Source: Sphingobacterium wenxiniae (lineage in GTDB: Bacteria; Bacteroidota; Bacteroidia; Sphingobacteriales; Sphingobacteriaceae). Taken from it: a DNA stretch of 64,000 bases. Shown one piece after another: positions 17,309-25,847 of this stretch; position 1 is the stretch's first letter, and every line of letters starts with the position of its first letter. Where the stretch lies: the NCBI RefSeq assembly GCF_900116225.1, contig NZ_FOZZ01000017.1, forward strand, positions 1-64,000. Reading direction: 5' to 3'. The translations under genes were made by a program, and so were the position numbers. Under the pieces are notes generated by a model. That model was not told where the DNA came from. It did no database searches and saw only the letters and a program-made list of their open reading frames with translations.

Positions 17309-17370
17309 TATTGTATTAAGTAAATCTGATATGGAAAGCCATCGCTTTCCATCTAAAAACCCATTGCGTT

Positions 17371-18360
17371 TTGAAGGAAATAAGTGTTATTGGCGGGGGT
17401 AGTTGGGCTACTGCATTGGTAAAGATTCTAACGGAAAACAAAGTTCATGTCCATTGGTATGTCAGGCGTCATCAACAGGCCGACATCCTTAACCAAAAGG
17501 GGGTAAATCCCGACTATTTGCAAGGGACAAAATTGGATGCAACGTATATCGAAGCGTCTACTGATTTAGAAGCGGTTATTTCCAAAAGTGAAATATTGCT
17601 TTTTCTTGTTCCGAGTGCACAGCTTCCCGCTATTGTAAGAAATATAGATACCGACTTGCTGAAAGAAAAGTTTGTTATCACCTCTATTAAAGGCACGGTA
17701 GGTGAGAACAATGACTTGCCCAGTGCGTTTATCAGCCAGACTTTTCATTTGGGCGAACAGCATCAAGCTATGATAGGTGGCCCTTGTCATGCCGAAGAGA
17801 TTGCGGGAAATAGAAAGACCTATATGACCCTTTGCAGTGCAAACCTGCCGTTTTTGCGTCGGATAGCAGACTGGTTCACTACGCCTTATGTACGTGTACA
17901 ACTGAGTGCAGATCTATTAGGTGTGGAATATGCCGCTATCTATAAAAATGTAGTTGGTATTGTATGTGGTATGGCCAAAGGATTGAACTATGGCGACAAC
18001 TTTATGGCCGTGTTGGTATCCAATGCCATATACGAATTGGAAGTGTTGCTTAGTGGTGTCGGTGCATCCACCAACCGGATGGGATGTTCGCAGTATCTGG
18101 GGGATTTGTTAGTCACGGGCTATTCCGCACATAGCCGTAACCGCACTTTTGGAGAGTTGATCGGGCAGGGTTACTCCGTGGTGCAAAGTCAGACGATCAT
18201 GTCCATGGTGGCAGAAGGCTATTACGCGACAAAAGGGCTATTCGAGACGGCTTCACGCTTTGGTTTGAACCTGCCATTACTGAATACCGCTTATCGTGTA
18301 TTGTATAACCACATGCCCGTAGTAAGTGAATTTAAATTGTTAGAAAGGAATATAAAATAA
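17371..18360 (+). CDS. Glycerol-3-phosphate dehydrogenase paralogue 2, probably dedicated to glucosylglycerol synthesis
   Basis: 329 residues starting at TTG 17371; no in-frame ATG exists upstream and the TTG places the Rossmann motif ISVIGGGSWATAL at the right distance. Family marks: IGGPCHAEEI, YKNVVGIVCGMAKGLNYGDN with the catalytic Lys, SRNRTFGELIGQGYSV. It is clearly related to gpsA1 but diverged (for example VVGIVCGMAKG against IYALAGGICHG). Its TAA overlaps the ATG of the next gene by one base (TAATG), so the two are translationally coupled. Since the partner should use glycerol-3-phosphate as acceptor, this copy probably supplies it. The function call is firm; the specialised role is inference. 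Confidence 0.85.
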   Translation: MKEISVIGGGSWATALVKILTENKVHVHWYVRRHQQADILNQKGVNPDYLQGTKLDATYIEASTDLEAVISKSEILLFLVPSAQLPAIVRNIDTDLLKEKFVITSIKGTVGENNDLPSAFISQTFHLGEQHQAMIGGPCHAEEIAGNRKTYMTLCSANLPFLRRIADWFTTPYVRVQLSADLLGVEYAAIYKNVVGIVCGMAKGLNYGDNFMAVLVSNAIYELEVLLSGVGASTNRMGCSQYLGDLLVTGYSAHSRNRTFGELIGQGYSVVQSQTIMSMVAEGYYATKGLFETASRFGLNLPLLNTAYRVLYNHMPVVSEFKLLERNIK

Positions 18361-20600
18361 TGTTATTAGCAACAGATTTAGATGGTACGTTCTTAGGTGG
18401 AAAAATGGAAGATCGCCTGCGTTTGTACCGTATTATAAAAGAAAATAAAGATATACAACTGGTTTTTGTGACCGGTCGTGGCTTAGAATCCGTTATACCC
18501 TTACTGAATGACCCAATTATCCCGACCCCAAATTATATCATAGCCGATGTAGGGGCTACGGTGGTCAACGGCTATACCTTGGAATCTATAGAACCTTTAC
18601 AGAACGAAATAGAGAGTAAATGGCCCAAGGTATACGATATACGGGCGGAATTTTCCAAGATCCCCAACCTAATTTATCAAGAGGTGCCGCAACAACGCCG
18701 TTGTTCTTTCTACTATGATGAACAGGTAGATCTGGATACGGTCCGCAGTATTGCAGATAGTTTTGACTGTGATGTCATCACTTCAGTCGATAAATACTTG
18801 GACATTATGCCCAAGGCAGTGAATAAAGGCAACACCCTTCGTGCTTTGGTTGATCTCTTGCATATTGCGGATGATGATGTTCTTGTTGCAGGCGATACAT
18901 TGAATGATCTTTCCCTTTATCATGTAGGTTTCCGTGGGGTAGCCGTCGGTAAATCGGAGCAAGGCCTGTTGGATAGCACCCAGGAAAATGAAGCCGTTTA
19001 TCATGCAGAACTGCCCGGTGCAGGAGGGATATTGGAATGCATGGAAGCCTATAAACCTTTCAGCAATTTTATCCCCGAGAAGACTGCTACAGCGGTGAGA
19101 GCCAAAAAGGAAAGCAATCCCCAGCTGGTTATGGTATACCATAGACTACCTTTTGATAAGGAAGTTGTCAATGGGAAGGCTGTTCGGGTGGCTCCCAAAA
19201 GTCCCAACGGGATTATCCCATCGCTATTGGGCTTATTTGAGCAAGGAAGAGCCGGGATGTGGATTGGTGAAGAGGTACTGCAGCAGGATGGTCAGCCTGT
19301 TAAGAACCAGCTGATTGACGAAGAAAAATACCCCAATTTGGTGGCCGCAACGATTTCACTTCCTAAAGAGGATATTGACCAGTTCTATCGAGTCTTTTCC
19401 AAAGAGGCCTTTTGGCCAACTATTTTCTCCTTTGTGGACAGAGCCAAATTCAATCACGATGACTGGAACCATTATCTGGAGATCAACCGTGTTTTTGCAG
19501 AGCGCATAGCCAAAGAGGCGGATGAGGGGGCGCTCGTTTGGATACACGAGTATAACCTGTGGATGGTGCCCGCATACCTCAAACCCCTTCGACCGGATCT
19601 GCGTATTGGATTTTTCCACCATACAGCTTTTCCTGCCGCCGATATTTTCAATATCATCCCTTGGCGCAAGGATATTATCGGAAGCCTGTTGCTCTGCGAC
19701 TTTATCAGTTTCCATATTCCGCGCTATGTCGAAAATTTTGTGGACGTATTGCGGAGCCATACACCATTTAAAACAATACAGAACATCCCTGTCGCCCATC
19801 AGTTCCTGACCTATAGCTGTGCCTTAGGTGTGGATGAAATGACCAAGATTATCGAAGTCGATGGCCGACGCATCCGCTTAGGGGCACAGCCTGTTGGCGT
19901 GAATGTCGACCATATACAACGCTTACTGAGCAAAAAGGAAATCAAGCAAAAGATAGAACAGCAAATGGAGAGGAAGGAACAGGCTGAGGTCAAGCGTATC
20001 GTGTCCATTGAACGGCTCGATTATGTGAAAGGTCCATTGGAAAAGATAGAAGCTTTTGGTGAATTTCTGGCGGAATACCCCGAGTTTAGAGGCAAGGTAG
20101 AACTAATTAATGTCTGTACGCCTCCTTCTCAAGGTATGAAGATTTATGACGATATCCGTGATGAAGTGAATCGGGCAGTAGGTGAAATCAACGGTGCTTA
20201 TTCCACCATGGATTGGACACCGATACAGTATTTCTATCGAAGTATGCCTTTTGAAGAAGTGGTGGTGCAATATGCTTTAAGTGATGTCGCTTGGATTACG
20301 CCCTTGCGTGATGGCTTGAACCTAGTTGCCAAAGAGTATGTTGCCACACAAGGTATCCGAGAAGGCAATGGCGTGCTTATCCTATCTGAATTCGCGGGTG
20401 CCTCGGTGGAATTGCCTTATGCCATTCTGACCAACCCGTACGATAAAAAGAGCATGAAAGAAAGCCTGCTGAAGGCTTTGGTCATGGATGAGGAGGATGC
20501 GGCATTACGCATTAACCGCTCGTACGAACAGGTACAGCATTATGATATACATTACTGGGGCAGGGACTTTGTCCGTGAACTGGAAATGAGCGGTAAGTGA
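18360..20600 (+). CDS. ggpPS: Fused phosphatase/glucosylglycerol-phosphate synthase (HAD + GT20)
   Basis: 746 residues in two enzymes. Residues 1-245 form a HAD phosphatase: motif I DLDGT (Asp6 and Asp8), motif II VTGRG (37-41), a Lys near 152 and motif IV GDTLND (178-183). Residues 255-746 are a GT20 glucosyltransferase: VYHRLPFD and KSPNGIIPSL at its start resemble GgpS rather than OtsA, followed by WIHEYNLWMVP, FFHHTAFPAADIFNIIPWR, IERLDYVKGP and PLRDGLNLVAKEY. The phosphatase-first order equals the GgpPS fusion known from Stenotrophomonas. Expected reactions: ADP-glucose plus glycerol-3-phosphate to glucosylglycerol phosphate, then dephosphorylation to the osmolyte. Trehalose synthesis is the alternative, less likely given the coupled gpsA gene. 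Confidence 0.82.
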   Translation: MLLATDLDGTFLGGKMEDRLRLYRIIKENKDIQLVFVTGRGLESVIPLLNDPIIPTPNYIIADVGATVVNGYTLESIEPLQNEIESKWPKVYDIRAEFSKIPNLIYQEVPQQRRCSFYYDEQVDLDTVRSIADSFDCDVITSVDKYLDIMPKAVNKGNTLRALVDLLHIADDDVLVAGDTLNDLSLYHVGFRGVAVGKSEQGLLDSTQENEAVYHAELPGAGGILECMEAYKPFSNFIPEKTATAVRAKKESNPQLVMVYHRLPFDKEVVNGKAVRVAPKSPNGIIPSLLGLFEQGRAGMWIGEEVLQQDGQPVKNQLIDEEKYPNLVAATISLPKEDIDQFYRVFSKEAFWPTIFSFVDRAKFNHDDWNHYLEINRVFAERIAKEADEGALVWIHEYNLWMVPAYLKPLRPDLRIGFFHHTAFPAADIFNIIPWRKDIIGSLLLCDFISFHIPRYVENFVDVLRSHTPFKTIQNIPVAHQFLTYSCALGVDEMTKIIEVDGRRIRLGAQPVGVNVDHIQRLLSKKEIKQKIEQQMERKEQAEVKRIVSIERLDYVKGPLEKIEAFGEFLAEYPEFRGKVELINVCTPPSQGMKIYDDIRDEVNRAVGEINGAYSTMDWTPIQYFYRSMPFEEVVVQYALSDVAWITPLRDGLNLVAKEYVATQGIREGNGVLILSEFAGASVELPYAILTNPYDKKSMKESLLKALVMDEEDAALRINRSYEQVQHYDIHYWGRDFVRELEMSGK

Positions 20601-20610
20601 TGAAAGAGTT

Positions 20611-20657
20611 GCCTTCATCTGTCCTGCTAAGCTTGTCGAAGCATAACAGATGAAGGC
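20611..20657. terminator. Hairpin between ggpPS and the convergent MFS gene
   Basis: GCCTTCATCTGT (20611-20622) and its exact reverse complement at 20646-20657 form a 12-bp stem. The loop holds AAGCTTGTCGAAG, the core of an interspersed repeat also seen at 22857-22868. It lies in the 63-bp convergent gap and could end both transcripts, although no strong T-run follows. Confidence 0.55.
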
Positions 20658-20663
20658 GACATT

Positions 20664-21833
20664 TTACACCTTTCTCGCTGATACAGCCTTATTCAGACTG
20701 TAATTCATATAAATCTTAATCAGCAACAACGCACCGATAAACCACAGTAAAGAAGCGTGTCCGATTTCTGAAGCCAGCTTGCCGAATAGCAAAGGCATTA
20801 AAGTGATACCGATATAGGCGCAGGCCATCTGTATCCCCATAATGGATTGGGATTGCTTTTCTCCAAAGTTCTGTGGCGTTTCATGCAACAAACTTGGGAA
20901 TATCGGCGCACAACCTAAGCCGACCATAAAAAATGCCGGTAATAAAGTTGTCTCAAAAGGTAGGAGCAGGGTGAGTAAGCCTAAAATAATGATACCCTGT
21001 CCAACGTAAACCAACTGGCGGTTAGTCAATTTTTCGGTCATAAAACCAGAAACGAAACGGCCAAACGTTATACCCACATAGTAAACCGATACCAATCCTG
21101 CGGCTTTCTCTGGAGCAAATCCCCGCGAAAAGACCAAATAGCTGGCTCCCCAAAGACCGAAGGTTGCTTCAATGGAACAATAACAGAAGAAAACAATTAA
21201 AGCCTGTTTCAGTCCCGGTACCTTTAGCAAGGTTAGAAAAGATTGTTTTTCTGCAGTGCTGCCTTCCTCTTCCGATCCGGATGACGTTCGCACCCAAAAA
21301 GGAATAGAGAGCAGAAGAATAAGTACCAAGGAAATCTGTATCCATCCTACAGTTCGATAGCCTGCTGTCCAGGATTCTCCATTAGCTAAGTAATGAGCCA
21401 TAATGATAGGGCCTAAGGCAGCCCCCACGCCCCAGAAACAATGCAACCAATTCATGTGCTTTGCCTTATAGTGCAAAGCCACATAATTGTTGAGGGCGGC
21501 ATCCACACAACCGGCACCTAAACCCAGCGGAATGGCCAGCAGACATAAATAAATAAAATGCTGAGAATAGGAGAAGCCCAGTAAGGCTAACGCTGTGAGC
21601 AATACACTGAACAAGGTGACGTATGCCACACCAAAGCGTTCGATAATCTTGGCACTGAACAGACTGGAAACAACCGTTCCGCCTGCTACAATCATCGAAA
21701 TGATACCTGCAAAATGTAGCGGAACATTCAGGTCTATATACATCTTGGGCCAAGCAGGGCCTAATAAAGAGTCAGGAAGACCAAGGCTGATAAAAGCCAG
21801 GTAAATGACAATCAGAAGCAATCCCTTTTTCAT
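20664..21833 (-). CDS. Major facilitator superfamily transporter
   Basis: 389 residues and about 12 hydrophobic segments. The start (LLLIVIYLAFISLGLPDSLLGPAWP) and the loop ALNNYVALHYKAKHMNWLHCFWGVGAALGP are typical of the FucP/sugar-type MFS group in Bacteroidota and Firmicutes. A second-half YYVGITFGRFVSGFMTEKL is the loop 8-9 motif. Substrate is not predictable; a sugar is possible. Convergent with ggpPS; no partner gene on its strand. Confidence 0.85.
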   Translation of the reverse strand: MKKGLLLIVIYLAFISLGLPDSLLGPAWPKMYIDLNVPLHFAGIISMIVAGGTVVSSLFSAKIIERFGVAYVTLFSVLLTALALLGFSYSQHFIYLCLLAIPLGLGAGCVDAALNNYVALHYKAKHMNWLHCFWGVGAALGPIIMAHYLANGESWTAGYRTVGWIQISLVLILLLSIPFWVRTSSGSEEEGSTAEKQSFLTLLKVPGLKQALIVFFCYCSIEATFGLWGASYLVFSRGFAPEKAAGLVSVYYVGITFGRFVSGFMTEKLTNRQLVYVGQGIIILGLLTLLLPFETTLLPAFFMVGLGCAPIFPSLLHETPQNFGEKQSQSIMGIQMACAYIGITLMPLLFGKLASEIGHASLLWFIGALLLIKIYMNYSLNKAVSARKV

Positions 21834-21895
21834 ATATCGTTTTAGGTTTAGTAGTTAGGCTAAATATAAGAAATCCTTTCTTTTCCGTAAAAATA

Positions 21896-22639
21896 TTAGT
21901 CCAATACTTCTTTTAGGAATAGTAAAGTGTGATTCCAGGCTCTATTGGCCATGACAGCATTGTAATCTGCCGAATTTGGGTTGGTGAACGTATGGCCACA
22001 GTGTGCATAGGTGATAATCTGCCAATCCGCCATGCCTTCATTCAGTTCACGTACTAATTGATCATAATCTGCTTGGCTGACCGACTTATCTTCAGCAGGG
22101 TGTTCGACCAATACTTTTGTATGTATGGCGTTGTTAGGTCTGTCTGTGGCTTTTGCTAATCCCCCATGTATACAGACCACTCCCTGGACAGCAAATCCCG
22201 CACGGGCAACCTCCAAGGCTCCAGTTCCCCCGAAGCAGTAGCCGATAACCGCAATTTTTTTAGGGTTGGCTCCTTGTCGTACCAGTTCTTCGAGAGCTAT
22301 AGCGATACGCTGCTGATAGGCTTTGTAGTCGTTTTTATAATGCGAAGCTATTTTACCTGCTGCAGTGTTGTCTGTTGGAGTATTCCCTACGCCATAGATA
22401 TCCGCAATGAAAGCCATATATCCTTCTTTCTGCAGATCTAAGGCCGCTTGTTTGGCTTCCTCATCTATGCCTTTCCAAGCCGGCAATATCAACACGGAAG
22501 GAAGGTTTTGTCCGGTGTTGGCTGTGACCATCCCACGGAGTTCTTGCGTACCGTCTTTGTACGATACTTCTTTAAGGCCTTGTGCAAAGCTGCTCTGCAA
22601 TAGACTCATACTTATCAAAAGGATCAATAATTTACGCAT
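21896..22639 (-). CDS. Exported dienelactone hydrolase family protein
   Basis: 247 residues with a signal peptide (about 1-19, ending SSFA). Alpha/beta-hydrolase core: VLILPAWKGIDEE, MAFIADIYGVGNTP, nucleophile elbow GYCFGG with Cys in place of Ser as in dienelactone hydrolases, and the catalytic His in YAHCGHTFTNPN. Family members hydrolyse lactones or esters; the physiological substrate here is unknown and a periplasmic location is inferred. Monocistronic as far as visible. Confidence 0.88.
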   Translation of the reverse strand: MRKLLILLISMSLLQSSFAQGLKEVSYKDGTQELRGMVTANTGQNLPSVLILPAWKGIDEEAKQAALDLQKEGYMAFIADIYGVGNTPTDNTAAGKIASHYKNDYKAYQQRIAIALEELVRQGANPKKIAVIGYCFGGTGALEVARAGFAVQGVVCIHGGLAKATDRPNNAIHTKVLVEHPAEDKSVSQADYDQLVRELNEGMADWQIITYAHCGHTFTNPNSADYNAVMANRAWNHTLLFLKEVLD

Positions 22640-22735
22640 AGCCTAAAGATAAAGAAAAAAGTACATGATTTTACAAATCTTTAGCCGGCCTATATTTCAG
22701 CTAGTAAAGAGAGTGTGTAAAACGGTTTCCAAACC

Positions 22736-22798
22736 GCAAAATGCGTTCCCGAAAGCTTTCGGGACGAGGAGTGCAGCGACGAAGCAATCTGCATTTTG
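22736..22798. repeat. Interspersed palindromic repeat, TTCCCGAA family, copy 2
   Basis: AAAATGCGTTCCCGAAAGCT then TTCGGGACGAGGAG, ending AGCAATCTGCATTTT. The outer AAAATGC and GCATTTT pair and the inner TCCCGAA/TTCGGGA stem is the same as in copy 1 at 2065-2147. It lies in the 563-bp gap between the dienelactone hydrolase and cytochrome genes, which otherwise holds only the next repeat and AT-rich sequence. Confidence 0.7.
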
Positions 22799-22818
22799 AC
22801 ATCATTCCCGATTCAGTA

Positions 22819-23041
22819 GGCTGTTTAAAAACTTAAAAAAACTTCGTTTGTCTATCCTTCGACAAGCTCAGGATGACACATGAGCAGTTTTTGTCTTAGC
22901 TCTGTCGCTGTGCCTCGACTATGGCGAAGGAAGTGCAGCAAAAACAGAAATTTAAACAGCTTCTCAGACGGGACTTCGTTGCCTCCACCGCCAGAGGTGT
23001 GACACAGCGCAATGAGATGATGTTTCGGTTTTTAGACAGCC
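22819..23041. repeat. MITE-like element or composite of interspersed palindromic repeats
   Basis: GGCTGTTTAAAAAC at 22819-22832 is matched at 13 of 14 bases by the reverse complement of 23028-23041, bounding 223 bp without a gene. Inside are CCTTCGACAAGCTCAGGATG (22856-22875) and, on the other strand, CATTGCG ... GAGGCAACGAAG ... GTCTGAGAA, both of which look like genome-wide repeat families. No clear target duplication was found. Confidence 0.5.
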
Positions 23042-23202
23042 CCTGTATGCTTAATTCTCTGCAAAAGATTTGCTTAAAAATAGCCGTTTTAGCATTTTGA
23101 AAGAAACAGTAAAAAATAACACAGAATTTTGGTGACAAAAATATGACAATTGATATTTTTTTAGTATTATTGAATGGAAAAGAGAATGATAAAAATACGA
23201 TT

Positions 23203-23601
23203 ATGAGAAGAAGAATATTAACACTAATGGGCTGTGTGCTTGCCATTGTAAGCATCAGCGCTTTTACCACATTTGAGAAACAGGAAGATCCAAGGCCGAC
23301 CAACTTGAAAGTACTTCCTAAAAATATCAGTTCCGAGGAGCTGGAAGGGACGATGAAAGCTTTCAATGCAGCTTTGGGCGTGAAATGTGGTCATTGCCAT
23401 GCCCCGGGAGAGAAAGGACTGGATTTTGCCAGCGATGCCAACCCCAATAAACAAGTGGCACGCGAAATGATGAAAATGACCACTAAAATCAACAAGAAGT
23501 ACTTTAAAAATCACGAAAAAGACGGTGTATTGTTGCAAATCGGTTGCGGAACCTGCCATAATGGACAGGCTGAACCTCAGATGCACACGATAAGCAGATA
23601 G
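23203..23601 (+). CDS. Exported dihaem c-type cytochrome
   Basis: 132 residues from ATG 23203; the longer frame from 23143 would put 20 polar residues before the signal sequence RRRILTLMGCVLAIVSISAF. Two haem-binding motifs CxxCH are present: CGHCH and CGTCH. Between them lies KQVAREMMKMTTKINKKYF, a pattern seen in the photosynthetic-reaction-centre-cytochrome-like c-type cytochromes of Bacteroidota. It should be attached outside the inner membrane and carry electrons; partner unknown. A perfect terminator follows. Confidence 0.85.
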   Translation: MRRRILTLMGCVLAIVSISAFTTFEKQEDPRPTNLKVLPKNISSEELEGTMKAFNAALGVKCGHCHAPGEKGLDFASDANPNKQVAREMMKMTTKINKKYFKNHEKDGVLLQIGCGTCHNGQAEPQMHTISR

Positions 23602-23622
23602 TTGCTCCGTGTAAGTGTAAGC

Positions 23623-23655
23623 AAAAATCCCGAAAATATTTTTTCGGGATTTTTT
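23623..23655 (+). terminator. Rho-independent terminator of the cytochrome gene
   Basis: AAATCCCGAAAA (23625-23636), loop TATT, TTTTCGGGATTT (23641-23652) and a following T-run. Being A-rich on the left, it may work in both directions. Confidence 0.85.
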
Positions 23656-23887
23656 GGTTATAGAAATTACGGCTTTTAATAATTGCCTGCAATGAAATGA
23701 AGATACAAAACCGACGTAACTAAGTATAATCTTTAGACCCCGCATAAATAGGGCGAATAATATCTCATCGTGGCTTTCTGGATTATGGTCCACAATAACT
23801 CATTATTATCGGCGAAGATGTCAATCTAATCCTAGAAAAGAGGAAATATCGGGAAAAGGCAAGTGTAGAACAGACTCCTGACTTCTT

Positions 23888-24057
23888 CGACTTCTGTTCG
23901 ACAATTGTTCGAGTAATGTTCGGCTGTGCTTCGGGACACGTTCGAGACAACTTTGGGACAGCTTCGGGTTTTCTTCGGCTGTGCTTCGACAATTCTTCGA
24001 CTATGACTCGAAGGATTGTCGAAGCGTTCCCGAAGAGCTGTCGAAGGATTGTCGAAC
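23888..24057. repeat. 11-bp-period degenerate tandem array with phased CG dinucleotides
   Basis: CG occurs at 23888, 23899, 23910, 23921, 23932, 23943, 23965, 23976, 23987, 23998, 24009, 24020, 24031, 24042 and 24053, exactly 11 bp apart, with a TG at the missing position 23954. Left units read TTCGR, right units read TCGAA, so the array is also roughly inverted about its middle. Spacers between the CGs vary. Open frames on both strands result from the repeat pattern and are not genes. It lies in the 770-bp gap between the cytochrome and alpha/beta-hydrolase genes; the remainder of the gap shows only a promoter near 24315. Confidence 0.9.
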
Positions 24058-24314
24058 ATGGTAGGGAGAAGGTCGGTAGCATATCCGAAGAAAGATAGAT
24101 GCAAAACTCGAAATGTACCCAAACAATATTCCACCTTATCTCGTATTGTACCTTTAATTGCTGAACCTTCTTTATAGTGATAATTTAGCTCTTGATATCA
24201 AAAAAAACAATATATAGTATACCCATGGGAAATGATTTAACAGGTAAAGCAAAAGAAGAAAAGAATATGGTTTTTAAAAGGAATCAACTATGAGGCCTTA
24301 TACTATCTTTTAAA

Positions 24315-24322
24315 TATCTTTG
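24315..24322 (+). promoter_or_regulatory. Promoter -7 box of the exported alpha/beta hydrolase
   Basis: TATCTTTG fits TAnnTTTG; predicted start near 24327, 47 nt before the ATG at 24374. No good -33 box is evident. Confidence 0.45.
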
Positions 24323-24373
24323 CGCCTTGGATGGATCTGCTCTCTGTCTGAAAGGAAATTTTTTAACTACGAT

Positions 24374-25339
24374 ATGAAACAAAAAATAATGACATTACTG
24401 CGTATCGCATTTTTTTGCTCTCTGGGATTTTTTAATCCATGTTTTGGTCAAAGTAAAGATTATGTCGAATGGTACTTAAGGACACCTGATAGTCTTGATG
24501 TTTATAATCAAGATATTTATGTACGGGAATTGGGTACAGGAAAGGATACAGTTGTGATTATACATGGGGGATTTGGTGCTAACCATGACTATATGTTGGA
24601 TGCTATTGAAGGATTAGAAGAAAAATATCACTTTGTGCTTTATGATCAAAGAGGCTCTCTTCTTTCGCCTGCGCCAAAGGAAAAACTGACATTTCAGAAA
24701 AATGTAGGTGATCTGGATTTACTTATAAAACAACTTGGCAATGCAAAAGTCAAAATTATGGCTCATTCAATGGGGACTTTAATTGCTATGGACTATCTTA
24801 GTCAGCATCCGGATAAAGTTTCGAATCTCGTTTTGGTGGGTGCTATTCCAGCGCAATCAGATAGTATAGGTAGTGTTTTTTCGAAGCGTAGTGAAGAACA
24901 AGTAAGATATCTGAGTTCAAGACCGGAAATCAAAGAATTACCAATCTATAAAAGATACAAAGAATTAAACGGTCAGTTTATTAGTGATAAAGAACGGACT
25001 GATTTTAATCGCATGGCGTTTGCAGCTTCTAACATCTATCGGATTGATAGATATAAGCTCATGCGCGGAGGGTTCCATTATTATAAGGAAGATGCTTCTG
25101 TAATGGTGGAGACAGTGAACTGGAAGTATGATTATAGGAAGTTTCTTAATGACGATGCTAAAACGACTATTATCTTCGGGGCGTATGATTTCCTTGACTT
25201 TAATGGTGAATTGCACCAGGCACTTATAAGGGACTATAATAAAATTGATTTCGAATTGATCGATTCAGCAGGACATAATATTTGGATAGATCAGCCAGAG
25301 CTTTTTAGAAAAGTACTGGATAATGCCCTAAGCAGGTAA
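24374..25339 (+). CDS. Exported alpha/beta-fold hydrolase
   Basis: 321 residues from ATG 24374 (MKQKIMTLLRIAFF), which gives a proper signal peptide ending CFGQ; a TTG at 24320 lies on the -7 box and is unlikely. The fold is shown by VVIIHGGFGANHDYM (oxyanion HGG), FVLYDQRGS, the nucleophile elbow AHSMGT, the acid in IFGAYDFLD and the His in DSAGHNIW. It resembles proline-iminopeptidase-like or general esterase members. Substrate unknown. Flanked by non-coding gaps, so a single-gene unit. Confidence 0.85.
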   Translation: MKQKIMTLLRIAFFCSLGFFNPCFGQSKDYVEWYLRTPDSLDVYNQDIYVRELGTGKDTVVIIHGGFGANHDYMLDAIEGLEEKYHFVLYDQRGSLLSPAPKEKLTFQKNVGDLDLLIKQLGNAKVKIMAHSMGTLIAMDYLSQHPDKVSNLVLVGAIPAQSDSIGSVFSKRSEEQVRYLSSRPEIKELPIYKRYKELNGQFISDKERTDFNRMAFAASNIYRIDRYKLMRGGFHYYKEDASVMVETVNWKYDYRKFLNDDAKTTIIFGAYDFLDFNGELHQALIRDYNKIDFELIDSAGHNIWIDQPELFRKVLDNALSR

Positions 25340-25547
25340 ACAGCTTTGGTTTATACAATCATGTGCAAGAGTAAACGCTATTCATTTTATGGCTCCGCCA
25401 CCTTATCTCGTTCTCGTTTAAGCATAGCGATAACGAAGATGATCTTCAGGCAGGCGAGCTGGTAACGTACTTTCTTCGGAAGAATAACAAAAAAAAATAC
25501 AAGCATAAAATACAGGAAGAACTTTCAGCCTTTCGTATCTTTATCTT

Positions 25548-25826
25548 ATGAAAGTAAGCATTCGTATTGAATACTGTCCCAAATGCGGGTGGATGTTGCG
25601 GGCTGCCTATATGGCACAGGAGCTGTTGACTACCTTTACCGGTGATATTTATAGTGTAGAACTTATACCAAGCGAGATAAGCGGTCGTTATACTATTATG
25701 CTCAACCAGCAAGTCCTTTTTGACCGAAAACGGGAGGGACGTTTTCCCGAGATCAAAGAGTTAAAGCAATTGGTTAGAGATCAGGTGAATCCACAAAAGG
25801 ATTTAGGGCATTCAGACAAAAAATAA
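25548..25826 (+). CDS. SelT/SelW/SelH-type (Rdx family) thioredoxin-fold protein
   Basis: 92 residues with a redox motif CPKC at residues 10-13 (IEYCPKCGWM), the position that holds CxxU in eukaryotic selenoprotein W; here both are Cys. The rest matches Rdx: ELLTTFTGDIYSVELIPSEISGRYTI followed by FDRKREGRFPEIKELKQLVRD. Role is presumed thiol redox; the partner is unknown. It lies 21 bp upstream of sbcD and may be cotranscribed. The 208-bp gap before it shows nothing recognisable. Confidence 0.88.
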   Translation: MKVSIRIEYCPKCGWMLRAAYMAQELLTTFTGDIYSVELIPSEISGRYTIMLNQQVLFDRKREGRFPEIKELKQLVRDQVNPQKDLGHSDKK

Positions 25827-25847
25827 GATAGAATCGAAACATAGTAT

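Noticed and set aside
23888..24057. CRISPR array
   Set aside because: Period is 11 bp, with no conserved repeat of 24-48 bp or spacers and no cas genes.
23783..24134. Overlapping ORFs on both strands across the 11-bp array
   Set aside because: Open in several frames only because the periodic TTCG units lack stop codons; no signal or start context.
24225..24293. 22-codon ORF starting MGNDLTGKAKEE
   Set aside because: Too short, no promoter or ribosome-binding context, no recognised family.
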